Assembly (NCBI GenBank): GCA_021807265.1
Contig: JAKAPH010000008.1
Span: forward strand, 1 to 35,483
Direction: 5' to 3'
Source of the DNA: Actinomycetes bacterium
Lineage (GTDB): Bacteria > Actinomycetota > Acidimicrobiia > Acidimicrobiales > RAAP-2
DNA length: 35,483 nucleotides
Below are positions 23,395-30,580 of this stretch, piece by piece. A model generated the notes under the pieces. It was not told the origin of the DNA, ran no database searches, and was given only the letters and a program-made list of their open reading frames with translations. The position numbers and the translations under genes were made by a program. Positions within the stretch are counted from its first letter, which is position 1; every line of letters begins with the position of its first letter.

Positions 23395-24975
23395 ATGTCA
23401 ACGCCCCCCAACCTGGACACGCTCGCCGACCTCGTGACCCGCGCGCAGGCCGTCATCGATGGCGCGACGACGCGACTGCGCGAGCTCGGCGGTCCCGACG
23501 AGGAGCAGTCGCTCGCCTATGACCTGGCGCACGCGGCGAGCGCCATCGCTACCGCTCGGGCCAACCTCGCCTACGCGACCTACGGCGAGACCGAGGCCAA
23601 CCTGGCGACCGCCTTCCTCGGACTCGCCCTCGGCGACTTGGCCCAGCGCGTCCTCGGACGCGAGGACCGGTGGGGAGTAGCCGGCGACTGGTTCGAGCCG
23701 TTCCGGTCCTTTGTCTCCGAGCAGCGTGACCCCAGCCGTCTCGCCGCGCTCGCCGAGACACCGGGCGACAGCCACCTGGGCGAGGACTTCGAGATGGTCC
23801 GGGACTACTTCCGACGCTTCGCCGACGATCAGATCCGCCCGCACGCTGAGCACATCCACCGCACCAACAGCGACATCCCCGAGTCGGTGATCGAGGGACT
23901 GCGCGACCTCGGTGGGTTCGGCCTCTCGATCCCCACGGCCTACGGTGGCGACGCGACCGGCGGCGCCTCGGAGTACGTCGCGATGGTGGTCGCCACCGAG
24001 GAGCTCTCGCGGGCGAGCCTCGGCGTCGGCGGCTCCCTAATCACCCGGCCCGAGATCCTCACGCGCGCCCTGCTCGCTGGCGGCACCGAGGAGCAGAAGC
24101 AGCGCTGGCTGCCCCACGTGGCCAACGCCTCAGTGCTGGCGGCGATCGCCGTGACCGAGCCGGACTACGGCAGCGACGTCGCCAACATCACGACCACGGC
24201 CACCAAGACCGACGGCGGGTGGCTCATCAACGGGACCAAGACCTGGTGCACCTTCGCCGCGCGCGCCGACGTGCTCGTACTGCTCGCGCGCACTGACCCC
24301 GACCGGTCCAAGGCGCACCGCGGCCTGTCGCTGTTCCTCGTCGAGAAGCAGCGCGGCGACAGCCACGGCTTCGTGCTCGCTCAGGACAGCGGCGGTCGAC
24401 TGGAAGGTCGACCGATCGACACCCTCGGCTATCGCGGCATGCATTCCTACGAGGTGAGCTTCTCGGGTTGGTTCGTGCCCGACGAGAACCTCGTCGGTGG
24501 CGAGGCCGGACTCGGTCGCGGCTTTTACTACCAGATGGCGGGCTTCGAAAACGGGCGAATCCAGACGGCGGCGCGCGCCGTGGGTGTGATGCAGGCGGCC
24601 TACGAGGCCGCGTTGGCCTACGCGCGCGAGCGGCGGGTCTTTGGCGCGCCCATCATCGAATACGAGCTCACCCAGGCGAAGCTCGGCACGATGGCCACCA
24701 TCATCCAGAGCGCCCGCCAGTTCGCCCTTACGGTCGCGCGCCAGATGGGCGACGGCGGCGGCTCGATGGAAGCATCGATGGCCAAGGCGTACGTCTGTCG
24801 GGCGGCCGAGTGGGTTACCCGCGAGGCCCTGCAGATCCACGGCGGTATGGGCTACGCGGAGGAGTACCCCGTCAGTCGATACTTCGTGGATGCGCGGGTC
24901 CTGTCGATCTTCGAAGGGGCCGACGAGACGCTCTGTCTCAAGGTCGTCGCACGCAGATTGCTCGAAGAGAACTGA
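23395..24975 (+). CDS. mcd: (2S)-methylsuccinyl-CoA dehydrogenase
   Basis: The 526-residue flavoenzyme oxidises methylsuccinyl-CoA to mesaconyl-CoA in the ethylmalonyl-CoA pathway. It is about 140 residues longer than ordinary acyl-CoA dehydrogenases because of an N-terminal helical extension (1-130, with SLAYDLAHAASAIATARANLAYA), a hallmark of this enzyme. The dehydrogenase core has FRRFADDQIRPHAEHIHRTN, VTEPDYGSDVANI, NGTKTWCTFAARADVLVLLARTDPDRS, MHSYEVSF and FYYQMAGFENGRIQTAARAVG. The C-terminal IFEGADETLCLK holds the catalytic Glu. These segments match closely what I recall of Rhodobacter and Methylobacterium Mcd. The start is ATG behind a leaderless hexamer. It ends 1 nt before the stop of the converging permease gene. 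Confidence 0.92.
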   Translation: MSTPPNLDTLADLVTRAQAVIDGATTRLRELGGPDEEQSLAYDLAHAASAIATARANLAYATYGETEANLATAFLGLALGDLAQRVLGREDRWGVAGDWFEPFRSFVSEQRDPSRLAALAETPGDSHLGEDFEMVRDYFRRFADDQIRPHAEHIHRTNSDIPESVIEGLRDLGGFGLSIPTAYGGDATGGASEYVAMVVATEELSRASLGVGGSLITRPEILTRALLAGGTEEQKQRWLPHVANASVLAAIAVTEPDYGSDVANITTTATKTDGGWLINGTKTWCTFAARADVLVLLARTDPDRSKAHRGLSLFLVEKQRGDSHGFVLAQDSGGRLEGRPIDTLGYRGMHSYEVSFSGWFVPDENLVGGEAGLGRGFYYQMAGFENGRIQTAARAVGVMQAAYEAALAYARERRVFGAPIIEYELTQAKLGTMATIIQSARQFALTVARQMGDGGGSMEASMAKAYVCRAAEWVTREALQIHGGMGYAEEYPVSRYFVDARVLSIFEGADETLCLKVVARRLLEEN

Positions 24976-24976
24976 C

Positions 24977-26173
24977 CTAGTCGTCGATCGTGAAGGGCTG
25001 GTGCACGGCCCCGAGCGTGATGCCCGCCGAGTGCAGATTGACCTTCTCGCCGCGCGCTCGCTGCGCGTGCATGGCCGCGCGCTCCCAGCGCTCTTCGACG
25101 CGGCCGTAGCGCCAGAACCCGAGGGCGCCGAGCCAGATGACGACGAAGAGGCCGACGATCGTGAAGCCGGCCTGGTTGATGTTGAAGGACGCGGCGAAGG
25201 ACCAGAAGCCACCACTGAGCTTCAGCTCACCCACCAACACCTGGGCCAATTCCAGGGTGCCGATGTAGAGCGCCACGAACACACTGAGTCCCGTGATCGT
25301 GATGTTGTAGTACACCTTGCGCACCGGCTTGGAGAACGCCCAGCCGTACGCGAAGTTCATGAACGAGCCGTCAATCGTGTCGAGCAGGCTCATGCCGGCG
25401 GCAAAGAGGATGGGCAGCGACAGGATCGCCCAGAGCGGCAGCCCGGCGGCGACCGAGGTTCCCGCGAGGACGAGGAAGGCCACCTCGGTGGCCGTGTCAA
25501 AGCCCAGGCCGAAGAGCACACCGAGCGGGTACATCTTCCACGGCGCGTCGATGGACCGCGCGAGCGGGCCGAAGAAGCGCATCATGAAGCCTCTCGCGTT
25601 GAGGTGCTTCTCGAGCTCGGAGTCGTCGAACCGGCCCTGGCGCATCGCGATGAAGAGCCGCACGATGCTCACGAGAATGATGAGGTTCAAGATCGCAATG
25701 AGGTACAAGAAGCTGCCCGAGACGACCGTGCCGATCAGTCCGCCGTAGTGGTGCAACGGCGAGTGGGTGTTTCGGACCTGCGAGCCCAGCGCGCGGGCGC
25801 CCAACCCGAGCAGCACCGTCAGCGCAAAGACCACCGACGAATGGCCGAGGGAGAAGAAGAAGCCGACCGACAGTGGTCGCTTGCCGTCGGCCATGAATTT
25901 GCGCGTCGTGTTGTCGATGGCGGCGATATGGTCCGCGTCAAAGGCGTGGCGCATACCCAGGGTGTACGCGAGGACACCCGTGCCGACGCCGAGGGTCTTG
26001 CCCGAGTCGATCCCGAAGTGTCGCGTGGCGGCCACTAGCAACAGCGTGAAACCCACGACGTGCAACAGCGCGACGACGCCGAACATCGACGCCATGCGGC
26101 GGCGCTCGAGTCGCGAGAACGACGCGCGCACTCGCCCCAGACGAGTGCCTTCAGTGGTGGGCGCAGTCGACAC
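24977..26173 (-). CDS. NiCoT-family nickel/cobalt permease
   Basis: A 398-residue inner-membrane protein with about eight hydrophobic helices that imports Ni2+ and/or Co2+. The family signatures are present: HAFDADHIAAIDN (HX4DH, metal site in helix II), SLGHSSVVF, LGFDTATEVAFL and FAAGMSLLDTIDGSFMNFAYGWAF. The long loop after helix IV (RLFIAMRQGRFDDSELEKHLNARG) and the extended C-terminal tail are normal for the family. Nickel or cobalt preference cannot be read from sequence. It lies among ethylmalonyl-CoA-pathway genes whose mutases need B12, so cobalt is a reasonable guess. No cobalamin riboswitch is visible. The start is GTG at 26173, with its own promoter and a candidate operator; it lies 38 nt after the lyase stop. 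Confidence 0.93.
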   Translation of the reverse strand: MSTAPTTEGTRLGRVRASFSRLERRRMASMFGVVALLHVVGFTLLLVAATRHFGIDSGKTLGVGTGVLAYTLGMRHAFDADHIAAIDNTTRKFMADGKRPLSVGFFFSLGHSSVVFALTVLLGLGARALGSQVRNTHSPLHHYGGLIGTVVSGSFLYLIAILNLIILVSIVRLFIAMRQGRFDDSELEKHLNARGFMMRFFGPLARSIDAPWKMYPLGVLFGLGFDTATEVAFLVLAGTSVAAGLPLWAILSLPILFAAGMSLLDTIDGSFMNFAYGWAFSKPVRKVYYNITITGLSVFVALYIGTLELAQVLVGELKLSGGFWSFAASFNINQAGFTIVGLFVVIWLGALGFWRYGRVEERWERAAMHAQRARGEKVNLHSAGITLGAVHQPFTIDD

Positions 26174-26179
26174 GCCGTC

Positions 26180-26205
26180 ACCTTAGTAGGAAGGTCTCCT
26201 AATAA
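26180..26205 (-). promoter_or_regulatory. NiCoT promoter with overlapping inverted repeat, candidate metal-responsive operator
   Basis: On the minus strand TAAGGT (26180-26185) lies 6 nt before the GTG at 26173. Overlapping it, TTAGTAGGA (26183-26191) and TCCTAATAA (26197-26205) form an inverted repeat with 8 of 9 pairs matching and a 5-nt spacer. The repeat covers the -10 and the space upstream of it, as expected for a repressor. The TTAGG/CCTAA flavour recalls DtxR-family sites, but the assignment is a guess. Confidence 0.5.
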
Positions 26206-26211
26206 GACCCC

Positions 26212-27150
26212 TTACTTTGAGGAGCGCTTCAGCCCCGCTCGTTCCCCTCTGGTCAGGAATTTCGTCGCCATCTTGCGACTCGCCTCGTCGATCATCTCAT
26301 CGCCGAACATGACGGCCCCGGTGTTGTTCTCGTCGGTCGCCACGCGGTACGCCTCGAGGATGTCCCAGGCCTTGTCGAACTGCTCCTGGGTGGGCGAATA
26401 GACCTCGTTCAGCACCAGCGCCTGGTCCGGGGTGAGCGCCCACTTGCCGTCGTACCCGAGCACCCGGGTGCGCTGGGCGAAGTCGCGCAGCGAATCAAGC
26501 TCGCGGATCTTGAGGAATGGACCGTCGATCACCTGCAGGCCATTCGCGCGGCCGGCCATGAGGATCCGCGAGAACACGTAGTTGAAGTGGTCGCCGGGGT
26601 ACTCGGGGATGGCGACGCCACCGGTCAGGACCGGCATCTCGATGGAGGCCGCGAAGTCGGCGGGGCCGAAGATGATCGTCTCGAGCCGCGGCGACGCGGC
26701 ACAGATCTCGTCGACGTTGATGAGCCCGCGCGCCGTCTCGATCTGCGCCTCGATGCCAATGTGGCCAACGGGCAACCCCGCGTTGCGCTCGACCTGGGTC
26801 AAGAGCAAGTCCATGGCCACGACCTCGGCCGCCGACTGCACCTTGGGCAGCATGATCTCGTCGAGGCGCTCACCGGCGTTGCCGACGACATCGATGACGT
26901 CGCCGTACGTCCAGGGCGTATCCCACGCGTTCACGCGTACGCACAGCACCCGCTCGCCCCAGTCCTGCTCGCGGATCGCCTTGACGACCTTGGCGCGCGC
27001 GGCGACCTTCTCGTTGGGCGCGACGGAGTCCTCTAGATCGAGGAACGTCATGTCGGCGACCGCGGTCGGTGCCTTGGCGAGGAACCGGTCCGAAGACCCT
27101 GGGGTGGATAGGCACGAGCGTCGAGGAAGGTTGCGTGAGCGTAGGGACAT
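26212..27150 (-). CDS. CitE-like lyase, probable beta-methylmalyl-CoA/malyl-CoA lyase
   Basis: The 312-residue protein is of the HpcH/HpaI aldolase and citrate-lyase-beta family. It shows RRSCLSTPGSSDRFLAKA, FLDLEDSVAP (acidic metal ligand), VRVNAWDT (substrate-binding Arg), IMLPKVQSA, GIEAQIETARGLINVDEI (metal-binding Glu), IIFGPADFAASI and GYDGKWALTPDQALVLNEVYSP. In the ethylmalonyl-CoA pathway such an enzyme splits beta-methylmalyl-CoA into glyoxylate and propionyl-CoA, the step after the hydratase encoded at 22366-22878. The CitE-like type is the one linked to this pathway in Streptomyces, as I recall. TAGGCT stands 7 nt before the ATG. The NiCoT gene follows after 38 nt on the same strand. 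Confidence 0.86.
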   Translation of the reverse strand: MSLRSRNLPRRSCLSTPGSSDRFLAKAPTAVADMTFLDLEDSVAPNEKVAARAKVVKAIREQDWGERVLCVRVNAWDTPWTYGDVIDVVGNAGERLDEIMLPKVQSAAEVVAMDLLLTQVERNAGLPVGHIGIEAQIETARGLINVDEICAASPRLETIIFGPADFAASIEMPVLTGGVAIPEYPGDHFNYVFSRILMAGRANGLQVIDGPFLKIRELDSLRDFAQRTRVLGYDGKWALTPDQALVLNEVYSPTQEQFDKAWDILEAYRVATDENNTGAVMFGDEMIDEASRKMATKFLTRGERAGLKRSSK

Positions 27151-27157
27151 GGCAGAG

Positions 27158-27163
27158 AGCCTA
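27158..27163 (-). promoter_or_regulatory. Leaderless -10 hexamer of the CitE-like lyase gene
   Basis: On the minus strand TAGGCT is followed by 7 nt and the ATG at 27150. Confidence 0.55.
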
Positions 27164-27279
27164 TTTCTAGGCCGCCGCGGGCCGCGACCACGTCAGAATC
27201 GGAAATCAAAGAGTACCGATGATCAGGTATGTTGCCCGATTTTTCGACAAAGACCGGGTCGACGGCGTTGGCGAGCCGG

Positions 27280-27285
27280 TAGCGT
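27280..27285 (+). promoter_or_regulatory. Leaderless -10 hexamer of the NlpC/P60 gene
   Basis: TAGCGT is followed by 7 nt and a GTG at 27293, which decides the start chosen for this gene over the ATG at 27362. Confidence 0.5.
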
Positions 27286-27292
27286 GGTGCGC

Positions 27293-28390
27293 GTGACTGA
27301 CGTCGAGCGCCTTGCGCGCCACTCGACGCTACGGCCGACACGAGGGCTAAAGCGGCTACCGATGCGGGGACTGATGGTCGCCGCGGCGATGGTAGCGACG
27401 ACGGCGCTGCCGGTTCCGGCGGGCGCCTCCGGATTGACCAACGCCCGCTCCGAGGCGGCGACGCTCTACCGACAGATTCAGACGATCGACAACCGCGTCG
27501 GCTACCTCGGCCAGAAGTACGACATGACCTTGATCACGCTGCACCACATCACCAACGTGATCGCGAACACCAAGTCGATCGTCGCTCAGATCCAGCGCGA
27601 CCTCGCCAAGGGCAACAGCCAACTCCAGGCGGACGCGATCTTCGCGTACGTGACCAACGGGTCCGCCGCGAGCAACAATCCCCTCTTCTCGAAGAACGCG
27701 TCGAACATCGGTGCCACCAACGTCTACAACCAGCTCGCCGCCGGCAACGTCTCGACCACGCTCGCGAATCTCAAGAGCTACCGAATCAAGCTGACCCAGG
27801 AACGCTCGATTCTCGCCGCCGAGGACCGCAAGGCGGCCAACGCCGCGCGCACGGCGGCGCGCGCCTTCCACGAATCCAAGATCCTTCAGGCGACGCTCCA
27901 GAACACGCTGAGCAAGGTGAAGGGCCAGATCGCCTACTTCATCAGTCAGCAGGAGGCGGCCGCGGCCGCCCAGTCCGCCAGCGCGCTGCGTAACGCCCAG
28001 CCGCAGGCGAACTTCCCCGCGCCGCCGCCGGACTCGCGCGCCAACATCGCGATCCGGGCCGCGATGTCGTTCCTCGGCGTCCCCTACGTCTGGGGCGGCG
28101 CATCGCGCTACGGCGTGGACTGCTCGGGACTCGTCATGCTCGCCTACGCGGCGGCCGGTATCTTCCTGCCCCACTACTCCGGCGCGCAGTTCGCCGACAC
28201 GATGCGCGTCCCGCTCATCGACATCCAGCCCGGCGACCTGTTGTTCTACGGCTACGACGGCGACCAGCACGTGGCCATGTACATCGGCCACGGCGAGATG
28301 ATCGAAGCGCCGTCGGCCGGCTACACGGTGCACATCACGCCGGTGCGTCTCGGTTACGGCTTCGCTGGTCTCGGTCGGCCGCGCGCCTAA
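27293..28390 (+). CDS. Secreted NlpC/P60 (C40) peptidoglycan peptidase
   Basis: The 365-residue protein would cut peptide cross-bridges in the cell wall. From GTG at 27293 it has a basic n-region of about 24 residues, then the hydrophobic segment GLMVAAAMVATTALPVPAGASG, a signal peptide ending near residue 46. Residues about 50-230 are an Ala/Gln-rich helical and probably coiled-coil region, as in RipA-type proteins. The catalytic NlpC/P60 domain is at 250-365, with Cys277 in YGVDCSGLV, His326 in DQHVAMYIG and GEMIEAP near the third active position. An ATG at 27362 (residue 24) would give a more compact signal peptide and is the alternative start. It ends 3 nt before the Lgt-like gene, so the two are an operon. 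Confidence 0.9.
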   Translation: MTDVERLARHSTLRPTRGLKRLPMRGLMVAAAMVATTALPVPAGASGLTNARSEAATLYRQIQTIDNRVGYLGQKYDMTLITLHHITNVIANTKSIVAQIQRDLAKGNSQLQADAIFAYVTNGSAASNNPLFSKNASNIGATNVYNQLAAGNVSTTLANLKSYRIKLTQERSILAAEDRKAANAARTAARAFHESKILQATLQNTLSKVKGQIAYFISQQEAAAAAQSASALRNAQPQANFPAPPPDSRANIAIRAAMSFLGVPYVWGGASRYGVDCSGLVMLAYAAAGIFLPHYSGAQFADTMRVPLIDIQPGDLLFYGYDGDQHVAMYIGHGEMIEAPSAGYTVHITPVRLGYGFAGLGRPRA

Positions 28391-28393
28391 GGC

Positions 28394-29194
28394 GTGAGCG
28401 CCTTCCCGACGTCCTTTCACGTCGGACCGCTCACGTTCCACGTCTACGGCTTCGGCCTCGCGATCGCGGCCTACGTCGCGTACCTCTACAGCCGCAAACG
28501 TCTGGAGCGCGCCGGCTTCGACGTGGGCCGCTACGGCGCGTTCGCTGGCGCGCTCGTCGTCGCCGCCCTGATCGGTGCCCGGGCCGCGCACATCGCGACG
28601 AACTGGGGCTACTACGCCGGACACCCCGGACGATGGATCGCGCTCTGGCACGGCGGCCTCGCGAGCTTCGGCGGCATCGGCGCAGCCGTACCCGTCGCGC
28701 TGGTACTGCGACGGCGCTGGTGGCCCGGGACCTCGCTCGCGCGCTTCGCGGACGCCGTCATTCCGGCGCTGGTCGCCGGCTGGGCGCTCGGCCGACTGCT
28801 CGGCCCCCAGTTCATGGTCCAGGGCGGCGGCCACTTGACCCACCAGTGGTTCGGCATGCACTACGTCGGTCAGGTCGGCAAGCGCGTCCCCGTGCCGATC
28901 ATCCAAGCACTGGAGGATGGTCTGCTCTGGCTCGCCCTGCTGTGGGCGCAGCGCCGCGGCGTGGGCCGCGTCGCCGGTGTCATCTCGGGGATCGCCATGG
29001 TCGTCTGGGGGCTCGTGCGCGCGCTCGACGAGCGGCTCTTGCTCGGCCAGCAGTCGCACAGCGGATCCATCGGCGTGCAGCTCGCCGCGCTCGCGCTCGC
29101 CGCGGTCGGTGCCGTGGTCGTCCTGCGACAGCTGCGCGCGGCCCGGCGCGACCCCGCCGGTCAGCCGATCGGCTCGAAGCGCGCCGTGAAGTGA
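28394..29194 (+). CDS. Divergent prolipoprotein diacylglyceryl transferase (Lgt)-like membrane protein
   Basis: The 266-residue protein has about seven hydrophobic helices and resembles Lgt, which adds diacylglycerol to lipoprotein cysteines. Lgt-like parts are FHVYGFGLAIAAYVAYLYSRKR, IGARAAHIATNWGYYAGHP, WHGGLASFGGIGAA, VPVPIIQALEDGLLW and RALDERLLLGQQSHSGSIGVQ. The diagnostic GRxGNFxN motif is altered: here it reads GWALGRLLGPQFMVQ, keeping Arg but not Asn. It could be an Lgt paralogue with changed activity or a divergent true Lgt. The GTG start lies 3 nt after the NlpC/P60 stop. The last 34 nt overlap the 3' end of the converging tryptophanase gene. Confidence 0.75.
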   Translation: MSAFPTSFHVGPLTFHVYGFGLAIAAYVAYLYSRKRLERAGFDVGRYGAFAGALVVAALIGARAAHIATNWGYYAGHPGRWIALWHGGLASFGGIGAAVPVALVLRRRWWPGTSLARFADAVIPALVAGWALGRLLGPQFMVQGGGHLTHQWFGMHYVGQVGKRVPVPIIQALEDGLLWLALLWAQRRGVGRVAGVISGIAMVVWGLVRALDERLLLGQQSHSGSIGVQLAALALAAVGAVVVLRQLRAARRDPAGQPIGSKRAVK

Positions 29195-30540
29195 CGCAGC
29201 GCCGCGGGCTCGTAGACCATGCGGTAGCCCGACAGTGACGATGCCTCCTTGGCGACCGCCGTCACGACTTCGATGACGTAGTCGATGTGGCTCTGGGTGT
29301 AGGTCCGCCGCGGGATCGCCAGGCGCACCAACTCCATGGCGGCCGGTCGCTCACTGCCGTCGGGCTGGCGCCCGAACATGACGGTACCGATCTCGACTGA
29401 GCGAATGCCGCCCAACTCGTACATCGCGACCGACAGCGCCTGACCGGGATAGTGCAGGGGGTCGATGTGCGACAGCAGTGACTTGGCGTCGAGGTAGACC
29501 GCGTGACCGCCGATGGGCTTGACGACCGGAACGCCAGCCCGGTCGAGCGCGTCACCCAGGTAGGCGGTCGAGCGGATTCGGTAGCGCAGGTAGTCCGGGT
29601 GCACCGCCTCCTTCAGGCCCTGGGCGAGCGCCTCGAGGTCCCGCCCGGCCAGCCCGCCGTACGTGGGGAACCCCTCGGTCAGGATCAGCAGGTTGCGGCA
29701 CCGCTCGGCGAGCGAATCGTCGTTGAGCGCCAACCAGCCGCCAATGTTGCCGAACGGGTCCTTCTTGGCCGACATGGTCATGCCATCGGCGAGCGACGCC
29801 ATCTCGCGCACGATGTCCGCGACGTCGCGGTCGCCCTGGCCCGCCTCGCGCTCGTGGATGAACCACGCGTTCTCGGCGAATCGGCAGGCGTCGAGGAAGA
29901 AGGGCACGCCGTAGCGGTGGCAGACCTCGCTCACGGCGCGCAGGTTCTCGAGGGACACGGGCTGTCCCCCACCAGAGTTGTTGGTGATCGTCACCATCAC
30001 GACCGGCACGTCGTCGCCCCGATCGCGCAGCACGGCTTCGAGCGCCGCCACGTCCATGTTGCCCTTGAAGGGATGGATCAGCGACGCGTCGTGGCCCTCG
30101 GGAATCACGAGGTCGAGCGCCTCGGCGCCCGTTGCTTCGACGTTGGCCCGGGTCGTGTCGAAGTGCGTGTTGTTGGGCACGACCTTGCCCACACCGCCAA
30201 TGGCGCTAAAGAGGATCTTTTCGGCGGCGCGTCCCTGGTGGGTCGGAATGACGTGGCGGAACGGGAAGAGCTCCTTCACCGCGGCCTCGAAACGGAACCA
30301 CGAGGGCGAGCCGGCGTAACTCTCGTCGCCGTGCTGGATGGCCGCCCACTGGTCGCGCGACATCGCCCCGGTCCCCGAGTCGGTCAGCAGGTCAATCAGC
30401 ACGTCCTGCGCGCGCAGGTTGAACAGGTTGTACCCCGCGTCGCGGATGGCCTCGCCTCGCTCGGCCGCCGTGGTCATGCGCAGTGGCTCAACCGAGTGAA
30501 TGCGGAAGGGCTCGATGATCGTTGAAAAAGTGTGCTCCAT
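29161..30540 (-). CDS. tnaA: Tryptophanase
   Basis: The 459-residue PLP enzyme would break tryptophan into indole, pyruvate and ammonia. It has EPFRIHSVEPLRMTT, DVLIDLLTDSGTGAMS, THQGRAAEKI, NNSGGGQPVSLENLRAV and ACRFAENAWFIHERE. The PLP lysine is in SAKKDPFGNIGG (Lys260), followed by EGFPTYGGLAGRD. Tyrosine phenol-lyase is the close alternative. Three features favour tryptophanase. His450 in LRHFTARF is present, where phenol-lyases have Phe. SVEIG replaces the Arg-bearing SMERG of phenol-lyases. The active lysine is in SAKKD rather than SGKKD. The segment after the lysine (DPFGNIGGW) is intermediate between the two. TACGAT stands 7 nt before the ATG. No TnaC-like leader peptide or tryptophan permease is in view. 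Confidence 0.88.
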   Translation of the reverse strand: MEHTFSTIIEPFRIHSVEPLRMTTAAERGEAIRDAGYNLFNLRAQDVLIDLLTDSGTGAMSRDQWAAIQHGDESYAGSPSWFRFEAAVKELFPFRHVIPTHQGRAAEKILFSAIGGVGKVVPNNTHFDTTRANVEATGAEALDLVIPEGHDASLIHPFKGNMDVAALEAVLRDRGDDVPVVMVTITNNSGGGQPVSLENLRAVSEVCHRYGVPFFLDACRFAENAWFIHEREAGQGDRDVADIVREMASLADGMTMSAKKDPFGNIGGWLALNDDSLAERCRNLLILTEGFPTYGGLAGRDLEALAQGLKEAVHPDYLRYRIRSTAYLGDALDRAGVPVVKPIGGHAVYLDAKSLLSHIDPLHYPGQALSVAMYELGGIRSVEIGTVMFGRQPDGSERPAAMELVRLAIPRRTYTQSHIDYVIEVVTAVAKEASSLSGYRMVYEPAALRHFTARFEPIG

Positions 30541-30547
30541 GGATTCG

Positions 30548-30553
30548 ATCGTA
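30548..30553 (-). promoter_or_regulatory. Leaderless -10 hexamer of tnaA
   Basis: On the minus strand TACGAT is followed by 7 nt and the ATG at 30540. It lies in the 40-nt gap after the upstream gene, so tnaA can have its own transcript. Confidence 0.5.
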
Positions 30554-30580
30554 CGCCGACTGCGCCGAGCGCCTATTCGG

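Noticed and set aside
26174-26211. Cobalamin or NiCo riboswitch before the permease gene
   Set aside because: The gap is only 38 nt, too short for either riboswitch, and no B12-box sequence is seen.
29503-30525. 340-codon plus-strand open frame antisense to tnaA
   Set aside because: It mirrors the tnaA frame and lacks motifs, a promoter hexamer or a ribosome site.
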